Made by a program: the position numbers and the translations under genes. Below the pieces are notes generated by a model. It saw only the letters and a list, made by a program, of their open reading frames with translations. It ran no database searches and was not told the origin of the DNA. This document shows, piece by piece, positions 1 through 11,536 of a stretch of 64,000 nt of DNA. The stretch comes from Liolophura sinensis. Taxonomy: Eukaryota > Mollusca > Polyplacophora > Chitonida > Chitonidae. Location: positions 436,501 to 500,500 of the forward strand of contig NW_027017953.1 in the NCBI RefSeq assembly GCF_032854445.1, in the 5' to 3' direction. Positions within the stretch are counted from its first letter, which is position 1. Each line of letters begins with the position of its first letter.

Positions 1-265
1 TTGACAAATCATCACCTGTAGAGTAATACCACAGAGACTTTCTTTTGACAAATCATCACCTGTAGAGTAATACCACAGAGACTTTCTTTTGACAAATCAT
101 CACCTGTAGAGTAATACCACAGAGACTTTCTGTTTACAGCTCATCGCTTGTAGAATCATTCCACAGAGACTTTCTGTTTACAGCTCATCACCTGTAGAAT
201 CATTCCACAGAGACTTTCTGTTTACAGCTCATCACCTGTAGAATCATACAGCAGAGACTTCCTGT
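1..265. repeat. 44-bp minisatellite, about 6 copies
   Basis: Six head-to-tail units carry the core CACAGAGACTTTCT. The first three are almost identical; the last three have drifted (GTTTACAGCTCATC variants). The array is cut by the window edge, so its full length is unknown. Confidence 0.9.
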
Positions 266-1194
266 TTATACCACAACCTTTTCACCTTCATCTAATAACC
301 AACAGACCCCATGTAACACTCATTTTATTGAAAACCAGATATTAAAGCTCCCATAGCCGACCCCATTGGAGACAGTCTTACGCTGGTTCAAAAAGTCGCT
401 TTATGCCAGTCTGACATTGAAGAGGGGAAATTTAATTTACTTTATTTGCTCCCGGTAACGACGTGGCTTTCAACCAGCTTTAGGCCCCGGGATCACAAAG
501 AAATTGTTATTTCTTATGTACCAATGTCAATTTTTTTCTTGACAACGTAAATTCTAGGTAAGGTATTGCAAAATAATACTCAGATAAAATGTAATAAATA
601 AAGGTATTGCGTTCAGATAAAATAAAGGAAGGGAAAACACCAAATTTAAGAATTGCATATTTGGTTTAAGTCCAAGATCGTTGCGTGATCCCGAGACCAA
701 CAGAGTCGATTTATACTTGTTGTGGGAATGGTAAGTGGATCGAATGTCGCAAATGCACATTTTTCACGTCAATTTGCTATAAATGAACTGGTTTAAATCT
801 GACCGCATGAAGAAACAAATTCCGGCTTAAAACTAGTTTGAGCTCATGGTCGTGTGAACCGACGCATTATTACAACTGGATTCAGTTTAAACTTGTTTAT
901 GATTTGATTTGGGGTACATTCTTAGCAAAGTTGTCACACCAAGCAGCGCTAACAGGTCTAGCGGAGTTGTACTATTATAACAAGACGTCACTATATCTAG
1001 CAGTGCTAACGGGTCTTTTGAATTATATACTGCTCAAGACTCCTAGTTGTACGTAGGTTCAGTAATAATAATAAAGTCAAGCCATCACCATCATCTTAAT
1101 AATCATCTTAATTCGATCCGGCAAGTGGATCGAAAGCTTGTGAAACCTTTTACATTTACGTGGTGATGCCTTGACTTTTTTATTATTAGATCTG
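266..1194. other. Stretch without recognisable gene
   Basis: A/T-rich unique-looking sequence. Only short open frames of fewer than 80 codons occur, with no splice-bounded coding pattern and no family resemblance that I can see. Confidence 0.5.
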
Positions 1195-1560
1195 TCGAAG
1201 TTGTATTATAAGGTGACATCACAATGGTTGAAGAGCTCATGAGCCAAAGCGCAGCCCGTATACTTTGCGTCTGTGCAACGTTACGGAGACGTCCGAATAA
1301 TTCTGAAATCGCCACTTGATGACGTGACGTCACAGTAGCCTTAGGTGTTCACATAGCAGCGACAATTCGGCCAAATATTTGAAAACAATCATCTCAATCA
1401 GTGTACAGCCTTAATAAGGTAGGCCTTAATGCTCGCTATTAGTTTATGCTGTTGTTTTTGAACCACAGCTCTTTCTTTGTTCCTTTGTTTGTTGACATAT
1501 GTTACGGGAATGATTGGATAAACGTCCCTCACTTGATCCTAGCCAGATTCCAGATCTCTT
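1195..1560. repeat. Diverged 1.4-kb duplication module, copy 1
   Basis: This segment is a degraded duplicate of 2620-2960. Both contain, in the same order, a GACGTCCGA/ATTA block, the palindrome TGACGTCA inside TGATGACGTGACGTCACA, GTTCACATAGCAGCGACA, and a CTCTTTCTTTGTTCCT-type block. Each copy is followed by an array of related 60-70 bp units, so the duplication covers unique sequence plus array. Confidence 0.7.
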
Positions 1561-2545
1561 CAGATGAGGATAGTGTGGCGACAGTCCATGGCATCAGAAC
1601 GTGTAACTGTAAACGTGTTCTGTGTAAGTTAGATCCAGGATGGTTTGGTGACCATTTATGGCATCAGAACATGTAACTGTAAACGTGCTCGGTGTAAGTT
1701 AGATCGGGGATGGTGTGGTGACAGTCCATGGCATCAGAACGTGTAACTGTAAACGTGTTCGGTGTAAGTTAGATCCGGGATGGTGTGGTGACAGTTCATG
1801 GCATCGAAACGTGTAACTGTAAACGTGTTCGGTGTAAGTTAGATCCAGGATGATTTGGTGACCGTTTATGGCATCAGAACATGTAACGGTAAACGTGCTC
1901 GGTGTAAGTTAGATCGGTGATGGTGTGGTGGCAGTTCATGGCATTTGAATGTGCTGCTGTAAACGTGGTCGGTGTAAGTTAGATCGGTGATGGTGTGGTG
2001 ACAGTCCATGGCATCAGAACGTGTAACTGTAAACGTGTTCGGTGTAAGTTAGATCCGGGATGGTGTGGTGACAGTTCATGGCATTTGAAAGTGTAACTGT
2101 AAACGTGTTCGGTGTAAGTTAGATCCAGGATGATTTGGTGACCGTTTATGGCATCAGAACATGTAACGGTAAACGTGCTCGGTGTAAGTTAGATCGGTGA
2201 TGGTGTGGTGGCAGTTCATGGCATTTGAATGTGCTGCTGTAAACGTGGTCGGTGTAAGTTAGATCTGTGATGGTGTGGTGACAGTTCATGGCATTTGAAC
2301 GTGTTACTGTAAACGTGTTCGGTGTAAGCTTGATTGGGGATGTTGTGTTGACAGTTTCCGAGCATCAGAACGTGTTACTGTGAACGTGTTCGGTGTAAGT
2401 TAGATCCACGATGGTGTGGTGACAGTTCATGACATTTGAACGTGCTGCTGTAAACGTGGTCGGTGTAAGTTAGATCGGCGATAGTATGGTTTCATGGCAT
2501 TAAAACCTGTTTCTGTAAACGTGCACCGTGTAAGTTAGATTGGTG
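1560..2545. repeat. 70-bp minisatellite, about 14 copies
   Basis: The unit contains GTAAACGTGTTCGGTGTAAG followed by TTAGATC and GGTGTGGTGACAG. Successive GATC landmarks fall exactly 70 bp apart (about 1632, 1702, 1772). Units from about 1800 to 2270 look like a two-to-three-unit block repeated as a whole. Confidence 0.9.
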
Positions 2546-2619
2546 GGTCGGGAATAGCGTGGTCACAGCCAGTGACAACAATATCCAACAGTTTCAAAGG
2601 GTTGTGGAAAAGTTCTGTT

Positions 2620-2960
2620 ACAATGTGACGTCGTAATAGTTGAAAAACCCATGCGCCCATGAGTACAGTCTGTATGCGCCAGGTCAATCGGAGGTTACCA
2701 AGACGTCCGATTACCCTCAAACTTGTCACGTGATGACGTGACGTCACAATCACTTCATTTGTTCACATAGCAGCGACATGGTAAGCACAAACAGAAGGAA
2801 ACAACCATCTTTAATAAGTGTACATAAGGTAAGCCTTAATACTCTTTAAACGCTGGTTTGTCCTGGTGTTTTTCACCAAGTTCTTTCTTTGTTCCTGTGT
2901 TTATTTGGCGTATAGCATCGCTATCCACAGTTGAACTTTCCTTACTTGATCCAGTCTAGA
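2620..2960. repeat. Diverged 1.4-kb duplication module, copy 2
   Basis: Partner of 1195-1560 with the same landmark order, including the conserved TGACGTCA palindrome at 2739-2746 (1325-1332 in copy 1). The TGACGTCA octamer is the consensus CRE/CREB site; its function here is untested. Confidence 0.7.
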
Positions 2961-2964
2961 TCTG

Positions 2965-3870
2965 TGTACATAAGGATGGTGTGGTCAAAGCTCATGACAT
3001 TAGAACGTGTTACTGTAAACGTACTCGGTGTAAGATAGATCGAGGAGAGTTTGGTTACATCTCATGACATTAAAACGTGATACTGTAAATGTGCTCGGTG
3101 TAATTTAGATCAGGGATAGTGTTATCAAATCTCATGACATTAAAACATATCACTGTAAATATGTTAGTGTAAACGTGCTTGGTGTTATATTAGATCGGAG
3201 ATACTGTGCTCACAACTCATGACATTAAAACGTGTTACTGGTGGGGAGGGGATAGCACGCCAGTTTGGCGCAATGACCCAGGAGCCTCTCACCACTGCGG
3301 TCGTATTAAGTTCAAGTCCAACTCATGCTGGCTTCGTCTCCAGCCGTTCGTGGGAAGATCTGACAGCACATGCGGATGGTCGTGGATTTCTCCCGGGCTC
3401 TGCTCTCCCGGTTCCCTCCCACCATAATGCTGGCCGCCGTCGTAGAAGTGAAATATTGTTGAGTACGGCGTAAAACACCAATCAAATAAATACATAAATA
3501 AATGTTCACGGTGTACGTAAGATCGACGACAGCGTGGTTACAGCGCCTGCCATTAGAACGTGTTACTGTAAATGTGTGCGGTGCATATTAGATCCGCGAA
3601 AGTATGATCGCAACTCATGACATTACAACGTGTTACTGTAAACGTGCACGATGTGCGTCAGATCGGCGATAGTGTGGTTACAGCGCCTGACATTAGAACG
3701 CGTTAGTGTAAAGTTGTACGGTGTATGTCAGATCGGGTAAAGTGCACTCACAACTCATGGCTCACAACTCATGACATTACAACGTGTTACTGTAAACGTG
3801 CACGATGTGCGTCAGATCGCCGATAGTGTGGTTATAGCTCATGACATTAGAATGTGTTACTGAAGATCTC
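2965..3870. repeat. Degenerate 60-74 bp array related to 1560-2545
   Basis: Units share CTCATGACATTA, AACGTGTTACTGTAAACGTG and GATCG with the upstream 70-bp array but are more diverged. The array is split by a SINE at about 3255-3505, so it is older than that insertion. Confidence 0.8.
3255..3505 (+). mobile_element. tRNA-derived SINE, 5'-truncated
   Basis: Shares CAATGACCCAGGAGCCTCTC, a B-box-like AGTTCAAGTCC, ATAATGCTGGCCGCCGTCGT and the tail GTACGGCGTAAAACACCAAT plus CAAATAAATA with the other copies in the window. The A-box head is missing or scrambled. The element is nested in the 60-74 bp array. The family resembles molluscan V-type SINEs such as RUDI, but I cannot confirm the name. Confidence 0.85.
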
Positions 3871-4118
3871 GGCTGTGGTTGTTGCATGTTTTTAGTCTTG
3901 TCTGTCCATCAGTTCGTCTCTTTGTGTTCGTGGGTCTGGGCGAGTCCGGTGCAGTTTGCAAGACTACTTAGATGACATTCATGATATTCACCAGGCACAT
4001 TGAGTATGTGAGACACTCGTCCATGGTTGGTGCATATTTCTGGTATATCAAATAGATGTATGTCCATTTGTGCTCCTGTTTGACTCTTGATTCTAACAAC
4101 TTGGACCTTACTGGTTAG

Positions 4119-5440
4119 TCGTCCAAAAGATAAACTCATTGGGTCGACAGGTAGGCGAGGGCCAGACTATGCCTGTCCATTATGCGCAGTGTATTTTCAT
4201 ACAGTTATTAGGAACTTTGGGTTCTTGCTCAATCACTGCATCGAGCGATCTATCAATGGAATTTGTAATCTTTGCGCATTTGATCCAGATTGGTACAAAC
4301 CCATGAGTGAAAACCTCAGTGCAGAAGGTGGATTCCCACCAGCGAGTCGTTCTAATCCGGTAAACAACTTAACAATTGATGTCCCGTCTTCACCGCGTCA
4401 GGAAGACGAACCCCAGCAGATTGTGACAAACCATGGACAAGATGCCAGTTACAGTGAAGCCGAGGACCTAGCTAAGGTTCATCAAATGAGAGATGTGATG
4501 TTGATCTCCCCAGAGCCTCTGCTAAGCTGGACCAATCGTCCATTATCGGATGACCTAGCCGTCATCACAGACGCCCGACCACAAGGAAAAACTACTCAGC
4601 CTGCGCCAAGAGACATTGTACAGCATAATCTGTCTCCAAGGGAACAAACAGCATACACTTCCCCCACGGACTCTAGAGCCAGTGATCTGCTGGGATCATC
4701 ACCGGACGAGTCTTCATCTGGCATGTCATCACTGGATCTGTCGTCATCAGATCTGCCATTGTCGGATTCACAATCATCAGATTTGGATTCACTGGACTTC
4801 CAAGCACTGTCCTCCCCCAGGGTGAATGATATAAAGGTGATAACTGTTCAGCCTCATTCACAGCCTTCAGCAGATTCCTCTAATTCATCATCAGATTTGT
4901 CGTCTGACGATTTGGAGACAAACAATGATTCATCATTATGCCCCTCCACAACCAGCTTGCATGCGACACATACTACAACAGCCAAAGACACCCAACCTCC
5001 TTCAATCTTATGCGCAAGATCTGATGCGCGATGTCGTCCCCCCAAATCATCACTCAAGAGCACAATAAGGGCAAACATCCGCGGCTCCGCAACCGAGAGC
5101 TCAGCTAGGGTCTGCATCCGCGGGTCCACAACCGAGAGCTCAACCATTGTCTCCATCCACGGGTCCGCGCCCGAGAACTTAGTCAGGGCCACAACCCGTG
5201 GGGCTACACGCTCTTCACATGGGCATCGCAGTAATAAGGTTTCCCCCGTCCGCGAAGCCGACATTAGCTGTACGTTAAAGGAAACCCTGAGTGAACCGTC
5301 CTCTAACTCAAGCAAAACCGACCCTGTGGACGTCTGTTTAACTCGACAAGGCTCTATACATGGAGATTTACCCCAAACCCGAGAGTCACATCCAAGCGAA
5401 CCTTCTTTACAGGTGCATGATGCCCAGCCAATCAGCAAAG
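4119..5440 (+). CDS. Unrecognised gene, exon with Cys/His cluster and Ser-rich region
   Basis: The frame is open from 4084. A plausible acceptor is TTAG at 4115-4118, with a CTAAC branch-like motif about 24 bases upstream. A second candidate is GACAG ending at 4151. The donor is AAAG|GTAAGA after 5440, phase 1. Reading through the donor would add a short hydrophobic tail to a stop at 5536-5538, which would be the product if the intron were retained. Confidence 0.65.
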
Positions 5441-6868
5441 GTAAGACAGACCAAGGCAAATTACTCATGTTTTTTTCCCAAGCGTTTATGTGTATTTGTT
5501 TATATCTGATTTGGAATAAACTTATTCCAAGAATTTAAGATGAATACACGTTGTGTTGTACGTGTATATCGTACTCATTGCATGTGCTATGTGAGGTTTG
5601 ATGTTTTGCTACTTGTTGCTGTCAGCGTATTTTGTGTAGTCAACGAATTGGAAATAATCTGACAAAGATCAAGACACACCAGTACAATTTTCCTTTATAA
5701 ACAACATCAAGCATGAAAACCAAGTGTGCTTGATCTGCCACGGTATAGACAGTGACCTTGACAAAATTTGGATTCTGGCATAATTAAATGTTACCCCTGC
5801 GCCCTTCTCTATCTCTGATGTAAGGTTTGCTATATTTCAGAGACAAGTCATCCGACTGCAGAAGCTTGTGTCTGGAAATTGGAGAAAGGGGGATCATCGG
5901 AACGCCGTGGCTGTCTGAGGAGCACAGCCAGTGAGCGGACGGCCCCTCGCTTCGGGGTCCGCTTTGCACAGTATGACCGCCTGAGGATCTACAGCACGTC
6001 TATATGGCTGACCGTCTCTAACAGTTACACGGGCCGCAGTAGTGTCAGGATGAAGCAGCGGCAGCTGACCAAGTCAGAGATGAAAGCCAGACAACAGGAT
6101 ATCCAGAGCAATATGCTCGACGATTGGGACGGGTATGAAATGGTGGAGAGAGACACGTGGGCTGACGGTACCCCTGTCTCTGCTCAGTCCGTTGATCAGC
6201 GCTACGGCTGGTTGATGCTAAACCGCCCAGATAACCGCGGTGGGTTTAAGAAAGGACATCAGAGATGCGAACAAGATGAGGAGGAACAGAGGCCAGAAAC
6301 AGGTATATCTACAGGGGTTTATGAACTTATTGTGGCATTCTTTTCCCGGCACACTATGACACGAGTGGCCACATCGGGATATGACAAGTGGCCATATATC
6401 TGTAATGTAAAATCATTCTGGAAAATTGTTCTTTGGGAACATATTTTGCTTTCTTCTTCATGGATTGCCATCTGGAGGACTTTGTTCTTGATTTCAAAAT
6501 AATTTCTATTGTTTTGCTATCCAAATCTTTTTTGGGAAATTTCCCTTCGATTACATATATTGTCCCGTTCTTAACTGACATGTAAATCCTTCGGTTGGAG
6601 ATTTCCTAATACTTCTGGAACTTTTATCCATTAAAACGCGATTTAGGTTGTTTTGTTTTCAATTCACATTACTTGCAAAGGGTGTAGTATTTTTCACATT
6701 TTAAACGGTATGCGGATTTCAAACCCTGAATTATTGAGGAGAGACGTAATCTTTTCCCTTCATACTCAACAGTGACAAAATCGGAGGCAGTCGTCCAGAC
6801 AGAGATATTGGCCAGGGAAGGTCCGGTGGCTGTAGTTTCATCAGAAGGTGCCACAACTCGGCAACCTG
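4119..6868 (+). CDS. Unrecognised multi-exon protein with Cys/His cluster (partial gene model)
   Basis: Three exons join in frame: 4119-5440, 5841-6302 and 6773-6868, with phase-1 junctions at both internal introns. The join gives about 626 codons without a stop. Residues near the start hold CPLC...H...HC...CNLC (codons from about 4165), a spacing that could bind zinc but matches no finger class I can name. A Ser/Asp-rich linker follows, then four imperfect copies of a roughly 16-residue RGS-T-ESS repeat. The second exon encodes a compact, charged segment (MLDDWDGYEMVERDTWADG) that looks folded. There is no signal peptide. The true first exon is probably upstream or missing from view, because the frame has no ATG before the Cys cluster and is closed by a stop at 4081. 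Function unknown; it could be a nuclear or scaffold protein, but that is a guess. Confidence 0.6.
5841..6302 (+). CDS. Unrecognised gene, middle exon
   Basis: Acceptor TATATTTCAG is followed by 462 bases, with phase 1 at both ends, and donor ACAG|GTATAT. The encoded segment is rich in Arg/Lys and acidic residues and contains APRFGVRFAQYDRLRIYS. There is no recognised domain. The frame stays open into the intron to 6502, which is probably fortuitous. Confidence 0.7.
6773..6868 (+). CDS. Unrecognised gene, third exon (or terminal exon to 6966)
   Basis: Acceptor TACTCAACAG; phase 1 joins the previous exon to give PETVTKSEAVVQTEIL. A donor CCTG|GTAAAG follows 6868. If that donor is not used, the frame continues to a TGA at 6964-6966 and this is the last exon. 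I found no convincing following exon; an AG at 9581 joined in this phase gives a stop after four codons. Confidence 0.5.
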
Positions 6869-6966
6869 GTAAAGTGAGGCGGGTGTTTAGAGCAGTGGCT
6901 GGAAGACTTGACGTGTCCTGGAGAAATATCCGCAGGTGTTTGTCTTGTACTCAGGGCATGGAGTGA

Positions 6967-7400
6967 CGAGGAAGAAGTTGAGTGAGAAGATAGGAGAATA
7001 CCGGTGGAATAAAGATAGGGAGAGTGTAGGATGTATTTAGGAGGTCTGAGTGAATAACATATAATGAAAGCAGTGTGTTTGGGGGCAAAGATTGAGTGGG
7101 GGGAGGGTGTATGAACCAGGAAGTGAGACGGAATGATTTATGGGGAGAGAAAGGCTGAAAGGCTGACGATGGGATTGAGGAGTTACTGTGCGTAAGGAGT
7201 ACAGAGTATTTACCCGAGGGCTGTTGTAATGTTATAAGCACATAGAGTATGTCCTACACTGAGTGAGTCAGAGTGACTTACATGTGCAGGAATGATCGAA
7301 GCGTGTCACATTGTACTGAGGGACATGAGAGGATACCAACAAACCCTCAGCTGAAAGGATGTAGATGGGAGCGGCATAAATGGGATCGGGGCTTCAGGGT
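6967..7400. other. Stretch without recognisable gene
   Basis: Purine-rich on the + strand (many GGAGTGAG, GGAGAGA runs). No exon or repeat family was recognised. Confidence 0.4.
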
Positions 7401-7409
7401 TGTAGCGTG

Positions 7410-8615
7410 ATGTGATTTGCAGAACCGGATGTGACTCATCTGGCAGTCTGCAGAACAGCATGTCACTCATGTGGCACTCTGTAGGACAGCATGTCACTCA
7501 TGTGGCACTCTGTAGGACAGCATGTCACTCATGTGACATTATGCAGAACAGGATGTGACTCCATCTGGCAGTCTGTAGAACAGGATGTGACTCATCTGGC
7601 AGTCTGCAAAACAGCATGTCACTCATGTGACATTATGCAGAACAGGATGTGACTCATCTGGCAGTCTGTAGAACAGGATGTGACTCATCTGGCAGTCTGC
7701 AAAACAGCATGTCACTCATGTGGCACTCTGTAGGACAGCATGTCACTCATGTGGCACTCTGCAGAGCAGCATGTCACTCACGTGGCACTCTGCAGAGCAG
7801 CATGTCACTCACGTGGCATTATGCAGAACAGGATGTGACTCATCTGGCAGCCTGCAGAACAGCATGTCACTCATGTGGCACACTGTAGGACAGCATGTCA
7901 CTCATGTGGCACTCTGCAGAGCAGCATGTCACTCACGTGGCATTATGCAGAACAGGATGTGACTCATCTGGCAGCCTGCAGAACAGCATGTCACTCATGT
8001 GGCACACTGTAGGACAGCATGTTACTCATGCGGCACTCTGTAGTATAGCATGTCACTCACGTGACATTATGCAGAACAGGATGTGACTCATTCTGGCAGT
8101 CTGCAGAACAGCATGTCACTCATTTGGCACTCTGTAGGACAGCATGTCACTCATGTGGCACTCTGTAGGACAGCATGTCACTCATGTGGCACTCTGCAGA
8201 GCAGCATGTCACCCACGTGGCATTATGCAGAACAGGATGTGACTCATCTGGCAGCCTGCAGAACAGCATGTCACTCATGTGGGCACACTGTAGGACAGCA
8301 TGTTACTCATGCGGCACTCTGCAGAGCAGCATGTCACTCACGTGACATTATGCAGAACAGGATGTGACTCATCTGGCAGTCTGCAGAACAGCATGTCACT
8401 CATGTGGCACTCTGTAGGACAGCATGTCACTCATGTGGCACTCTGCAGAGCAGCATGTCACTCACGTGGCATTATGCAGAACAGGATGTGACTCATCTGG
8501 CAGTCTGTAGAACAGCATGTCACACATGTAGCACTCTGCAGAGCAGCATGTCACTCACGTGGCATTATGCAGAACAGCATGTCACTCACGTGGTACTCTG
8601 TAGAATGTTGGGTGG
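7410..8615. repeat. 31-bp minisatellite, about 38 copies
   Basis: The unit is CAGCATGTCACTCATGTGGC plus ACTCTGTAGGA; a variant carries GGATGTGACTCATCTGGCAG. The two variants alternate in short blocks, giving higher-order periodicity. The 63-94 codon frames inside are by-products. Confidence 0.9.
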
Positions 8616-8767
8616 TCATAAGTCACTGGCGCGGATGAAATATGCCCCGTAAACTTGACCTGTTGCACGTCAGACGCTGGTACTCTGTGTATATAGTGAT
8701 GAGATATACACCGGTGGGGTGAGGTGGGTATCACGGTGAGTGAGTTGGCGTGGGTTTCTGGGGTGGA

Positions 8768-9070
8768 GGTATGGTGGGTGTTGCAAAGGGGGGGGGTGAT
8801 GGTGGGTGGGCCGGGGAGTGGGGGGTGATGGTGGGTGGTCCGGGGGGGTGATGGTGGGTGGGCCGGGGGGGTGATGGTAGGTGGGCCGGGAGTGGGGGGG
8901 GGGTGATGGTGGGTGGTCCGGGGGGGGTGATGGTGGGTGGGCCGGGGTGATGGTGGGTGGGCCGGGGAGTGGGGGTGGGGGGTTTTGATGGTGGGTGGTC
9001 CGGGGGGGGTGATGGTGGGTGGTCCGGGGGGTGATGGTGGGTGGGCCGGGGAGTGGGGGGGTGATGGTAG
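8768..9070. repeat. G-rich array, about 23-bp unit
   Basis: The + strand repeats GGGTGATGGTGGGTGG with CCGGGG and G runs of four to nine. The strand asymmetry is extreme: almost no C on + except in CCGG. The many G tracts with 1-7 base loops fit the general pattern for G-quadruplex formation. The Pro/His-rich frame on the minus strand is a by-product. Confidence 0.9.
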
Positions 9071-9074
9071 GCAC

Positions 9075-9800
9075 AGCTAGGACTCTTCCTTGCTCCGCTC
9101 AGTCCTTGTAAACGGGAGCTTATAGCATTCCTATGTTAACATGTACCAAATTAGTGTACCTATAAGGCTTACCCAGCACTCTATTTTCATGGTTAAGTTG
9201 TGTGACATCTCTACGTAGATAAAGTTGTTTGCGCATGCACGCGCTAAATTTTGGTGCATATTTATTAGGTGAATGTTTTATGTAGATAAAGTTGTTTGCG
9301 CACGCGCTAAATTTTGGTGCATATTTATTGGGTGAATTTTATTGAGTATTATTGTTGTATTCTTCATTGTTGCATGCCTTGTTTTGATTTTTTGGTACCC
9401 AGTTAAGTGCTAAACAATTTGCGTTACATGATTAGTAATTGAATGATTGACAGCGATGTTTTTAATTCAATAAATGAATATATAAATCTAAAGGGTTTGG
9501 CTTGCTCCTTTTTTAAATATATATTTTTTTTTCATCATTCTTATCTGAATCTGTTTTTCAAGTAACGGTTATTGCCTTCGCAGGGAGCCGTTTGTGAGGT
9601 TATAGCCCTATATCCATTTAAACTGGATTTAACGGTCACGCAATCAATGCACGCCACAAATGGCGCCTTGAACAATCTATGTGAAGCCAGGCTAAACAAC
9701 ATGACGTCCTCTCAGTTCTTGTTTGGTTTTCTCAGTCTTCTTTCTGTTGTTTTGGAATATTAGGGGATGAAACAGAAATATTTCTAACATCCGGATTCTA
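9075..9800. other. Intergenic sequence with a two-copy 70-90 bp duplication
   Basis: TAGATAAAGTTGTTTGCGCA and CGCGCTAAATTTTGGTGCAT occur twice, at about 9217 and 9282. The rest is unique-looking. A 63-codon frame at 9572-9763 has no supporting features. Confidence 0.5.
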
Positions 9801-9802
9801 GT

Positions 9803-10010
9803 TTATTTATTTATTTATTTATTTATTTATTTGACTGGTACACAAGAATTGAATTCAGCTACAAGACAGAGGTCAGCGTTGTGGAGGAAACCGGACTGCC
9901 CTGATTTTACCACAGCCTTTCGCCAGGCAATTGACAAAACCCCTTGACCTAAGGTACTGCTCAGATCTGCGACAGTTGGGTTCGAACACGCATCCATCCA
10001 GTTCGTAGTA
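9803..10010 (-). mobile_element. SINE-like element, 3' part, minus strand
   Basis: Read on the minus strand it contains a B-box-like TGTTCGAACCC and the phrase CCGGTTTCCTCCACAACG, and ends in a (AAAT)n tail seen on + as seven TTTA tandem units at about 9803-9832. It differs from the main SINE family of the window. Confidence 0.5.
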
Positions 10011-11297
10011 TAGCTATAAAGATGTGATGATAAGGCGTAATGTCATCTCTACGTGTTATAAAGCGATTGTCCTGCTAAATTCGCCACGAGAAATCACTGA
10101 TTTCGGTCATTACCAGCAGGCCTCCATTATTACAGTGGTCAGTTACTGTCAAAGCGACCTGGTCATTTTTCTCATTACACAACTCTACTCCGAATATGCA
10201 GTCCACGTGATGTTTCTTTACTCACCCCAGACTTTCACGGCTCACCTTTATCCGCACGGATATTACCGCTAGCTGATTTAGAACTGCCGCCTTCATCAGC
10301 TTATTACAACATGTTGACGGCAGATATTAAAAGGACATAACTAGGCATTGTCCTCAGTGCTAGCCACACATGCCCCCGGCAAGGACTTTGCGTCTGGGAT
10401 AGTCCGGTCACCGCTGGGTGGTTGTGACAGCTCTATGCGTAGACACGACGACCCTGTCCTTTCCCGGGCCTGTCCCTCAGCCCTCTGATCTTGTCTTACA
10501 TCCGACAGGAGCCCAATTTTGTGGATTCACACGGGACGTGGCTTGGACGAGATAGCCGGGAACTACGTCAGCCAACGGCTTCAGCTTACAGTCACCGAGA
10601 TGTAAAAGCACTTCCGTTTTGAGTGGTTTCTACAAAGCAGCTGGCGACCTGGGTCTGTGCTCCAAGCACCCTGACATTCAATACAAATCAGCCGCTGCTG
10701 ACCGACCGCGTGCCCTTTGGTTGGTAACTGGATGGTTGTTCGTCATCAGTCAAAGCACAAAGCTCTACATGGAGGAGAAATAGCTGACCAATCAAGCTGA
10801 TTTTTGCGCACTCACCGCATTGTCATATATTATTTTGCTACAGACTGTCCACCACAAACCATTCGCCTTTCCAGTCATACCAAGTGGTCTTCAAATCCTT
10901 TCTAAGACAACCTGACAAGCCAACATTTGCAGTTAGGTGTGTACACTAATGAAAACATTTGCTTCCCCCTCAACACCGCCATCACCACCACCCCACCCCC
11001 CCACCCCCATTATATGAGATCACCTCACACAATATCTATTCACTCAAATCAACATCACTGCATTTTTTCTACCGAAGTCTGCCTCAGTCATGGTGCTAGG
11101 AGATGTGTGAGCTCTTTCAGTTTAAGCTTTTACCTGAACAGTTGGAATAAAACCTTAACTGAAGTGAACTGACATGATCGTACTTCGCCAAGGTTTAGTT
11201 CGCATGCCCATGTCTACAATATCGGCTGTCTTCATAAATGTCATCATGTATTTCCTATCAATATACTTAACCAATCGCTTCAAATATACATGTATTC
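10011..11297. other. Stretch without recognisable gene
   Basis: Frames at 10024-10272 and 10927-11172 are short and have no family resemblance or splice context. Includes a C-rich run near 10985. Confidence 0.4.
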
Positions 11298-11299
11298 AG

Positions 11300-11527
11300 A
11301 GGGCCCAAGAGTCTTTCACCAATGCGGTCGCTGTGAGTTCAAGCCCAGCTCATGCTGGCTTCTTCTCCGGCCGTACATGGGAAGATCTGTCAGCTATCTG
11401 CGGAAGGTCGTGGGTTTCCCCTGGGCACTGCCGAGTTTTCTCTCACCATACTGCTGGCCGCCGTCGTATAAGTGAATTATTCTTCAGTACGGCGTAAAAC
11501 ATCAATCAAAAAAAATAAATAAATAAA
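11300..11527 (+). mobile_element. tRNA-derived SINE, 5'-truncated
   Basis: Begins within the tRNA-like head at GAGTCTTTCACCAATGCGGT, with B-box GAGTTCAAGCCC and tail CAGTACGGCGTAAAACATCA plus A/T-rich run. It lies immediately before another full copy in the same orientation. Confidence 0.85.
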
Positions 11528-11536
11528 ATATATTTA

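Noticed and set aside
3909-4139. Minus-strand 76-codon frame overlapping the start of the unrecognised gene
   Set aside because: No homology seen, and it starts with the reverse complement of the probable acceptor region of the + strand exon.
4854-5468. 204-codon minus-strand frame
   Set aside because: Shadow of the Ser-rich + strand exon; the + strand has matching splice phases with the next exon whereas this frame has none.
9572-9763. Candidate further exon of the 4-7 kb gene (after AG at 9581)
   Set aside because: Joined in the required phase it stops after four codons. The open frame there is in another phase and resembles nothing.
10024-10272. 82-codon frame
   Set aside because: Short, no domain, no splice or promoter support, and next to a SINE fragment.
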